A stretch of 64,000 bases of DNA. It comes from Pomphorhynchus laevis (Eukaryota > Acanthocephala > Palaeacanthocephala > Echinorhynchida > Pomphorhynchidae). Position numbers and translations under genes: made by a program. The notes beneath the pieces were generated by a model that made no database searches, was not told where the DNA came from, and saw only the letters and a list, made by a program, of their open reading frames with translations. This document shows, piece after piece, positions 57,536-64,000 of this stretch; position 1 is the stretch's first letter; each line of letters opens with the position of its first letter. The stretch lies in the NCBI GenBank assembly GCA_012934845.2, contig WNNJ02003187.1, forward strand, positions 186,001 through 250,000, read 5' to 3'.

Positions 57536-59056
57536 AATCAAATCAAATAAACCGAGTCTACGTACTTTTTACTATATAATTTTTTTACAAAAATATTCTT
57601 TTATAACAGAGGGGTCATAAGTTTTTCAATTACAACATCAACGCATAAGTGCAAAAGCAAAATGTAATCTAATTTCTAAAATCCCATCTGATTAATTTTC
57701 TTGTCTTTAAATAATTTTAGTTGTATGAGTTCTAGTTCCGCCAGATGTCGAAAATACAATGGGACAAAAGTATCCTTTTAGTTAAAAACTTTAAATTAAC
57801 ATCAATAAAAGTTTCTTGGTTATTAATACATACATTCTGAATTATTAATATAATAATTAATATAATACATTAAATAATGAAATTTAACGAATTGCAACAA
57901 TTTGTAACGGTATTGGTTTTCATTTATTTTTTCAAAAATAAATTTGAAAAAATGTAATAAAATAAAAAATATAAATCAACAAAATATTAAAAATAAATTT
58001 AAAATCTTACGATAACATGATCTCTGCTACATAAAGTTGAAAAATAGGAGAAAGCACCCAATTACATAACAGTCCATTTTATCGGTTCATCAGTTTTCTT
58101 GTCTCATTTTTTAATGACTTAATTATTCATTCTTTAATCGTATTCAAATAGACTATTTCCTCCTGTTTTGATAATCATATACATGTATAAAAATATTTTT
58201 TTGTAACATTTACTTCTGATGAATATTTTTTGTAACATTTACTCCTTATAATAGCAGTAGGCTATTGAAAATTCGAGATTAAATAAATATTTTACTTCAC
58301 TCTCTCCATTAATAAAAAAATATAGACCGAATACATTCTTAATTTAAAACATACTGAATTGTCAAAGTTGTGATCAGTTGTGATCTGATAACAGAAAGGG
58401 TACTTATTTTTACATTTTTGAGAGTAAATACAAAATAAGATTTTAACTATTGGATTAAGGATCCCTAATATTGTATGGCAATCTGCCTCCTTTCTGCATC
58501 TACGGTTATGGGTTAAGTGATTGTCTAACTAAACTACTAATGTGGGAATTTGTATATTTAGACGTAAAGCCTGACAACGGAGTTAATATTTGAGTCTTAT
58601 GTCAAAGCAATGAAGCACACACACACTTTCCATTGCGGTATAAAAAGAATAAGTTATATTCAGTAAGCGAATTCTAAAAATGTTTTTATAAGATTGTCAA
58701 TATTATCTTGAATCGACAATGCTCTATGGTAATGCTTAGGAAATATTATTTTCTCTTGCAACTGAGTGATTAGAGACAGTGATTAACAAGATGTTATCTG
58801 CAATAATAACGTATTTTTTCCATTTAATCCAGTACTTTGATGCATAATTTCAACGTATGGATTTACTCCATGTAAATGATGGGAAAGCAATCACTGTGAT
58901 TTTATCTATTTTGAATAGAAAACTGCATTACAGACATTGTGATTATCAAAGCTAATTAAAACAGGCCGTTAACTGTTTATCCAACGTAATGAGGAGGTAC
59001 GGCTCCATAAATCTCGTTTACTAGTAATTGATTGCAGTCCAAAAATGTATTCAAAT
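57536..59056. other. A/T-rich spacer
   Basis: No gene. Short Penelope-like debris near 57850-58010 (AATGAAATTTAACGAATTGC, ATATAAATCAACA). Confidence 0.5.
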
Positions 59057-59392
59057 GCACTGATGAGTGAAGTGAAAAAACTGGAACGTTACGAGTTTTT
59101 AATGTGTAAAACGTGACTAGTCATTTATGTGATTCATGGCAAAATACTAAATGCCACTCTGCAAAAAAGCTGAAAAAACATGAAAAGAATTTTGGTGATA
59201 GAAAGATGCAATAAATCATGTTTCTTAGTTATGGGACATTCTAGTTATGCGAAATCATCGAGACAATAAGCATTGGTGAGCGAAGTGAAAAAACTGGAAC
59301 GTTACGAGTTTTTATAATGTGTGAAACGTGACTAGTAATTTATGTGATGCATAGCAAAATACTGGATGTTACTAGACGTGCGCAAAAAAGAT
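59057..59392 (+). repeat. Direct repeat of about 110 bp, two copies
   Basis: 59057-59165 and 59270-59392 share GAAGTGAAAAAACTGGAACG, TTACGAGTTTTT, AACGTGACTAGT and ATTTATGTGAT, offset by 213 bases. The copies differ by scattered changes. Function unknown. Confidence 0.88.
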
Positions 59393-60295
59393 AAATATGA
59401 AATGATCTTAAATTTAAGATCCTTTATTTTTGACTAAAAGTTTGAATGGCGAAAGATAAATTATTTTTAGAGAAAGGAAATGCTAAAAATGCTTGTGTAT
59501 TACATTTTATTAAATGCTTCTATTAAATGACTATTCTTTTTAAATAATGAACAATTTATTAAAAATAATCATATTAACTTAGGTTCCCGCAAATGGGCCT
59601 CAAATTGAAATTTACGATCCCAGACTGGGCAATCAGAATAAGAATTAGAGGTCATCAGGAGGAACTAATGCTCCTCCTGATGCCCTTTCTGAACAATCAA
59701 ATTCACCAAATGTACGTTTTCATATTATATTTTACAAAAGTAACCTAATATTTGACAATAGAAGCGTCAATTAAATTTAACAATTTAAATTTTAATATCT
59801 AAATTTTAACAATTCTTATCTGCAACTTTAAAGATGTTGTAAAAACATCTTTTCAATTTTTAATAATGTTTTGACTTTTAAGATGTTGCAATTTTAAAGA
59901 TGTTTAAAAATAGACGACGAAACAAAAACAAGACAATTTATTAATAATAAATTCATTATTATTAATTTATTATCTTTAATTATAAATTAGTAGAATTTTA
60001 TTATTAAAAGATATTAAAACTGCTAAATAGTATGCTTTGATTTCATTTATTGCCAGCTTTGAAAATAAAATGATTTCATTTATAAACCAATGGATATCAG
60101 AATAATAATTGAATAATTAAAATATTGACATATTAATATGATAAATGTAATTACAATTACATTTGAAAAAATAAACGTTTATATGTACACTCAGCTCCAA
60201 ATCAGATTTGTTAAATCAGTTAAAATTTTGATCGTTTTTAATTATTTTTCATTTACTACTGATCGAAAACAAAAATTGAGAAACAAAAAAGTTTC
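59393..60295. other. Spacer with a tail fragment
   Basis: At 59636-59690 two partial Penelope-like tails meet head to head, forming an inverted repeat (CATCAGGAGGA … TCCTCCTGATG). At 59584 lies CCCGCAAATGGGCC, repeated at about 60581. Otherwise A/T-rich. Confidence 0.6.
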
Positions 60296-60545
60296 TCAAT
60301 GTGAAACAGTAGTTAACTCTGCCATCCGAATAGTCGCAGAGATCGTTCTTTGTGCGCTAAAGCATAATCGCCTTCGTATGTCAGAAATGCAGTTTGCGTA
60401 CGATTGTTTGCTTTTGATGGCAATATATCGTGCAGCTTTTCTTAATAAGAGATCCAATTCTCTCCCAATTCCAGCAGCAGTCGAAACAATGGCTGGTATG
60501 AAAATCCCAGCCATTTCTGGGATTTGTCATTTCAAATCCCAGAAA
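60296..60545 (-). pseudogene. C-terminal remnant of a LINE-like RT protein
   Basis: The minus frame reads LDLLLRKAARYIAIKSKQSY, then a SDIRRRLCFSAQRT segment. This fits the end of RT proteins related to the element at its right (there LLRRIASKLANKRASRY … LRTRLGLLLAKM). About 70 residues remain, and the usual CIRG end is altered. Confidence 0.5.
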
Positions 60546-60557
60546 TGACAAATTTTT
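60501..60557. repeat. Compound palindrome
   Basis: Perfect stem of 15 bp (CATTTCTGGGATTTG at 60512-60526 with its complement at 60533-60547) around a 6-base loop. Two further inverted pairs overlap it: AAATCCCAG/CTGGGATTT on the left and ATTTGTCATTTC/GAAATGACAAAT on the right. Confidence 0.92.
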
Positions 60558-60559
60558 TT

Positions 60560-63500
60560 TTAAATTACAATCTCTGGGTTACCCGCAAATGGGCCCGTAA
60601 ATAAAAATTCAGTTCAGTTTGGGTTCAAAATTCTGGACGTCCGATTGCAGATCGCGTTCCTCTGATGCATCGCGATGTCATTTTTGCAAGTAATAGGCCT
60701 AGACGCGTTCTAAGCTTTGTAAGCTCGTCGGGGTATCTGCTTGCTCGCTTATTTGCCAATTTAGATGCGATCCGTCTTAAAAGTTGTGTGGCATTGTCAC
60801 CGCTTCCACCTGAGAATGAGAAGACGGCGGGTACAAGAGACCCCCGCTCGAACTCTGTTATTCTTTCGAGATATTTACTGCGCTTTCGCTGTTGGTGGTA
60901 CTTATAGCAGGACTCTGGTGTCTTGGAAGAGTTGGACTGAGCGAAAGCGTTAAACACGCAAATGTCGAAGAAAGTTCGCTCACTCCTATCACCAAACAAC
61001 CCTGAGCATGCAATGTCGAGCCTAGCATCACGGTCTTTTGTCGTTGAGCCGTTTCTAAAGTCAAAGTTTGGCGGGACTGGTGTAAGCAGCGGCTCGACTT
61101 GTACGTTATACGATGTTTCTGTTAGCTGATAGGCAATAAAATCGCGCACGGCATCGTGTCGCATCGACGGAAGACCACCGAATGGGCATGAGAGAGCATG
61201 GGCAACTGTATTAATCTGCCTACATTTACATTGAGTTGGTGCGGATTTAGGCGTAATTCCGTATCTAGAAGAAATAGAATCACAAAACTCGATGTTACTT
61301 AATCGAGTTGCTCGATCGAATGTAGGATATCCGGATAGCCATGACGAAGCCCCTGTTGTTGAAGCATACTCAATTGCGGTACACAGAATTCCACTCGCAT
61401 TGCTCAAAATATCTTCTTGGTCTAGCTTTTCACTAGAGGCTTTTGCTGCCCGTAGATTTTTAATAATTGTCTCCTGCATAGAATTAAGTACCGAGCCAAT
61501 ATATCCTTGTATGCTTGGCTCACACACTGAGGTCGATGATCGATATTCGTTGCTTGGTAACGTGGACGGATCTCTAATGCATAAACCGCTGTTGCGAAAA
61601 CTCAACTGGCATGTGCGCCATAAGATATCGTCTTGAGAAATATCAATGTCAAAAAGATGTGATATTGTAGACTTTAGTTTCAGTGTCAGAGGTGCGAACC
61701 ACGCAGAGGGGCATTCACAGCATCGTTGAGTATGTGTCCATTTATGCTGAATAGACTTAATTAGGCACACGTATGCAACCTGAGTGTCTAACTCTCCTAC
61801 TTTCTTCAACTGTGACACTAATGTGCAAAGGGAGGAAACTGATGATCGGATAAACGTCTCTATGTATTCGGCTGATCCGATTGGTACTCCAAGAACGGGT
61901 AAGCCATCCTCAACGATGGAGACTCCAGCGTTATCAAGTAACGATTGGAAAGTCGAGATGTCGTTCCCGTTGGAATATACCTTGCATTTTCCCGGATTCA
62001 AGTGTACGCCATATGAGGGGCCGAAGGATTGAAGCAACTTAAATGCTTCAATGACATCTTGTGGGGAACCTATGAGGTTGCCGTCGTCTGCGTACCATAA
62101 CTGTTTTATGTTTGGGCAAGTTCTTTTGATACGGAGTAGTAACGGAAGTGTTGCAGAGGCAAACGCTGCCATCGAAAAGACGTCGCCCTGTGTAAATCCT
62201 TCAGCAGATAGTAAGAATTCACTGTCAATTGTTAGCAGTGTCGGCTTTCTGTATAGGTTAGAAAGGACTGTGTTCAATGCTGGACAGATATTTGGCATGT
62301 TTGAGAGAGCGGTCATTCTATTCACTCTGTTGAATGCGTTGTCAGCATCTATTGTGAGTAGCACGAATGTAGGATTTCTCTTCAACGAGTCACGAATACC
62401 GTGAATAACACATTCGGTGCCAGCACGCTGCGAGGCGCAGAATTGGACGTTCCCGCATATTGTTTGCAGTTGGGGTGATATTATTTTCAATATTGATTTA
62501 GATATAATGCGTCTGGAAACATCTCCTATTCCTATAGGACGTACGCCAGGATTTTTGCTAAGAGGAATAAGGCGACTAGCGGTGAAGGCTGTCATCGACT
62601 CCTGTGAGATTGGATTTAATGCTAATTGTCGAGCGAAAGATGCAAGTGATTCAGCTAGACGTTTCGATTCTGCCCCAAAGTCAACCAACATTCGATGCCA
62701 TGCTCTTGCATCTAATCCGGACGGGCCCGCTCCTCCCTTTACTTTCTTAGAGTTGGCAACGATCAGTTCAAAGTCAATAGAATCAAATGCAACTGGGTGA
62801 AACTCAGGAATGTCATCGATAGGCCTGCGCAGAATGGCGTCATCAGATTTTGCTGAAGCCATCGGATGCTTATCAATAAGAATTTGTCTCACTGTTTGGC
62901 CGTCTATTATTTCGTCTATTCGAAGAGGATGCCCTCTACCATCATTTGATTCAAGTAATTTGACAGCAGCTGTCATCTTCCCACCAAGAACAAGCTTCTG
63001 AACAGTTTTCAGAATATCATTATTTAGAGGATCATATAGCTTGTGGGAAGACTGAGCCTGGAGAAAATGAGCTTCGTTGAGCAGCGTTTGCATATCTCCG
63101 ATTGTCCAACAATCAAGTCTGCGATCGAGAATTTGTTTTAGTTGCTTAGGGTTCGATTTAGCAGGGCGCTGGAGGATTAACTGACTGATGACAACCGCGA
63201 GTGAAAGCGAGCAATCGTTTGTGGATGCTAATTCATATATCCGTGCAAGCTCTGAGATAAATCGCTTAGATCCGATGCATCTTGGTAGTCTAAACAGGTT
63301 TGGTTTCCATAGAATAACTTCATGCAATATCGACTCCACCGAGAGAGTATCTGATGAAGATTGGAGTTGCGAGATGGTTGCAGTTATAGGCTCAAATTCT
63401 GTCTGAAGAATGTTCTGCGGACTTTTTGTTTCAACGTTTTGAGTTTCAGATGTAGCACGTAAGTGCGATGTAAGTTGGGCATTGGTAGACGCGTGTTTGG

Positions 63501-63700
63501 ACAGCACCGGGTTTTTCCTGGAGCAGTTAGGAGCAGAGCACGTTGTGTAAGGTTTCGAATTGCGCGCACATTTACAGCGAATACATTTGGCTGCACTCGT
63601 GTTGCAGTTGCAGCATTTTGATAGCGAAGAAGGTATTCCTCTAGGCATGTAGCGTCGATTTCAGAGCGTTGATTGTAAGTAGTTTATTAGGCAGTGTAAT
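60560..63700 (-). mobile_element. Single-ORF RT element, apparently intact
   Basis: One long ORF (63648-60625) with short flanks. The right flank is A/T-rich. On the left, after the stop, GGGCCCATTTGCGGGTAACC is close to a second copy of the same block at 59580, possibly a common 3' end. No terminal repeats or long A-tract were found. The element looks whole in its coding part. Confidence 0.75.
60625..63648 (-). CDS. Reverse transcriptase with N-terminal Cys motifs and restriction-like C-terminus
   Basis: 1007 residues from the ATG at 63648, no interruption. Residues 12-42: two or three Cys pairs (CCNCNTSAAKCIRCKC, then C-x5-C). RT: GGAGPSGLD (305-313), NPGVRPIGIG (366-375), IDADNAFN as motif A (433-440), FTQGD (485-489), YADD as motif C (519-522) and NPGKCKVYS. 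C-terminal zinc motif C807-x-C809…H817…C821, then RHDAVRDFIAYQL. Nuclease-like pattern D874/D878, D895 (FFDICVFN) and K922/K925 with E932. End: RCIRGTRSAIG. The architecture, one ORF with RT, then zinc motif, then PD-(D/E)XK-like region, is that of R2-like LINEs, but the FTQGD loop and N-terminus differ. The nuclease call is inference. Confidence 0.85.
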   Translation of the reverse strand: MPRGIPSSLSKCCNCNTSAAKCIRCKCARNSKPYTTCSAPNCSRKNPVLSKHASTNAQLTSHLRATSETQNVETKSPQNILQTEFEPITATISQLQSSSDTLSVESILHEVILWKPNLFRLPRCIGSKRFISELARIYELASTNDCSLSLAVVISQLILQRPAKSNPKQLKQILDRRLDCWTIGDMQTLLNEAHFLQAQSSHKLYDPLNNDILKTVQKLVLGGKMTAAVKLLESNDGRGHPLRIDEIIDGQTVRQILIDKHPMASAKSDDAILRRPIDDIPEFHPVAFDSIDFELIVANSKKVKGGAGPSGLDARAWHRMLVDFGAESKRLAESLASFARQLALNPISQESMTAFTASRLIPLSKNPGVRPIGIGDVSRRIISKSILKIISPQLQTICGNVQFCASQRAGTECVIHGIRDSLKRNPTFVLLTIDADNAFNRVNRMTALSNMPNICPALNTVLSNLYRKPTLLTIDSEFLLSAEGFTQGDVFSMAAFASATLPLLLRIKRTCPNIKQLWYADDGNLIGSPQDVIEAFKLLQSFGPSYGVHLNPGKCKVYSNGNDISTFQSLLDNAGVSIVEDGLPVLGVPIGSAEYIETFIRSSVSSLCTLVSQLKKVGELDTQVAYVCLIKSIQHKWTHTQRCCECPSAWFAPLTLKLKSTISHLFDIDISQDDILWRTCQLSFRNSGLCIRDPSTLPSNEYRSSTSVCEPSIQGYIGSVLNSMQETIIKNLRAAKASSEKLDQEDILSNASGILCTAIEYASTTGASSWLSGYPTFDRATRLSNIEFCDSISSRYGITPKSAPTQCKCRQINTVAHALSCPFGGLPSMRHDAVRDFIAYQLTETSYNVQVEPLLTPVPPNFDFRNGSTTKDRDARLDIACSGLFGDRSERTFFDICVFNAFAQSNSSKTPESCYKYHQQRKRSKYLERITEFERGSLVPAVFSFSGGSGDNATQLLRRIASKLANKRASRYPDELTKLRTRLGLLLAKMTSRCIRGTRSAIGRPEF

Positions 63701-63849
63701 TTGTGTAATTTTTGTATGTTTATTCAACTATTATTAATAACATCTTAATAATAATAAGATTTTCTTACTAGTACAAAAAACAGTGATAAATAATGTGATT
63801 AAAAAAGTAAGTCGAAAAAAGGAAAAACAAGAATCTCTATCTTTTCTTA
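63701..63849. other. A/T-rich spacer
   Basis: Only short repeats of AATAAT type. Confidence 0.5.
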
Positions 63850-64000
63850 TTCCAGTCTTCTTACTGATATTACAGCCTCAAATCCAGAGGGATCTGAGCC
63901 CACCAACCTATCCAACACGCCGCCTTCCGACTGAACCAACCGGGGTCTTTCACTTCCCGAAGAGTCCAGTCGGTGCGGACTATGCTGGGTAACCGCGAGA
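63850..64000 (-). mobile_element. Three-knuckle LINE, 3' end, continues past the window
   Basis: The segment with TTACAGCCTCAAATCCAG and CCGACTGAACCAACC aligns to 42952-43080, the 3' terminal part of this family on the minus strand. The rest lies beyond the window. Confidence 0.75.

Noticed and set aside
59057-59165. CTGATGAG at 59059 as a ribozyme core
   Set aside because: No CGAAAC partner with a supporting stem, and the second copy has TTGGTGAG.
60138-60548. 136-codon plus-strand frame
   Set aside because: The opposite strand gives a better match to an RT C-terminus, and the plus frame has no recognisable domain.

Overview
The window is A+T-rich nuclear DNA of an animal, probably an invertebrate; nothing in it allows a narrower placement. 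The evidence for an animal is one recognisable host gene, a germline vasa-type DEAD-box helicase on the minus strand (coding parts 20109-18251 and 10201-9784, joined by a GT-AG intron of about 8 kb), and a mixture of retroelement families typical of animal genomes. No RNA genes, CRISPR arrays or bacterial-type signals were seen.

Almost everything else is transposable elements. Six groups recur. (1) CR1/L2-group LINEs whose first ORF carries a half-PHD zinc finger: an apparently intact copy at 51.0-55.7 kb (+), a recently disabled copy at 25.4-29.6 kb (-), and two copies of a G+C-richer family at 13.5-17.3 kb (-) and 35.5-37.9 kb (-). A further CR1-like RT half lies at 40.7-41.8 kb (+). (2) A LINE family with three CCHC knuckles, a nuclease and an RT (called the 'three-knuckle family' here): 24.0-25.4, 33.9-38.7 (split by a nested LINE), 43.0-43.6 (-), 43.6-47.2, 47.8-50.5 and 63.85 kb to the window end (-). 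(3) A single-ORF RT family with N-terminal Cys motifs and a restriction-like C-terminus: an intact 1007-residue ORF at 60.6-63.6 kb (-) and a fragment at 23.4-24.0 kb. (4) A relative with a LDDA instead of YADD active site at 2.1-4.4 kb (-). (5) Penelope-like-type RT copies (DFSTLYT / YIDD motifs) at 8.2-9.1, 11.9-13.1, 20.8-21.7, 38.9-39.7 (-) and 57.2 kb, with a conserved, potentially structured tail also found alone at many places. (6) Minor remains: a Jockey-type gag with CCHC knuckles (30.7-32.0 kb), a hAT-type BED finger (23.2 kb) and small LINE scraps.

Layout: 0-9 kb retroelement debris, a roughly 370-bp tandem array with a (TA)n tract, and a Penelope-like copy; 9.8-20.1 kb vasa with its repeat-filled intron; 20.3-23 kb Penelope-like copies and a 14-bp minisatellite; 23-30 kb stacked LINEs; 30-33.4 kb gag debris and a dense palindrome cluster; 33.9-51 kb mostly three-knuckle LINEs; 51-55.7 kb intact CR1-type LINE; 55.8-60 kb solo tails and spacer; 60.3-64 kb the intact single-ORF RT element. 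The genes do not form a pathway: this is a host germline gene embedded in retrotransposon-rich DNA. Element family names rest on motif recognition only, because no search could be run.
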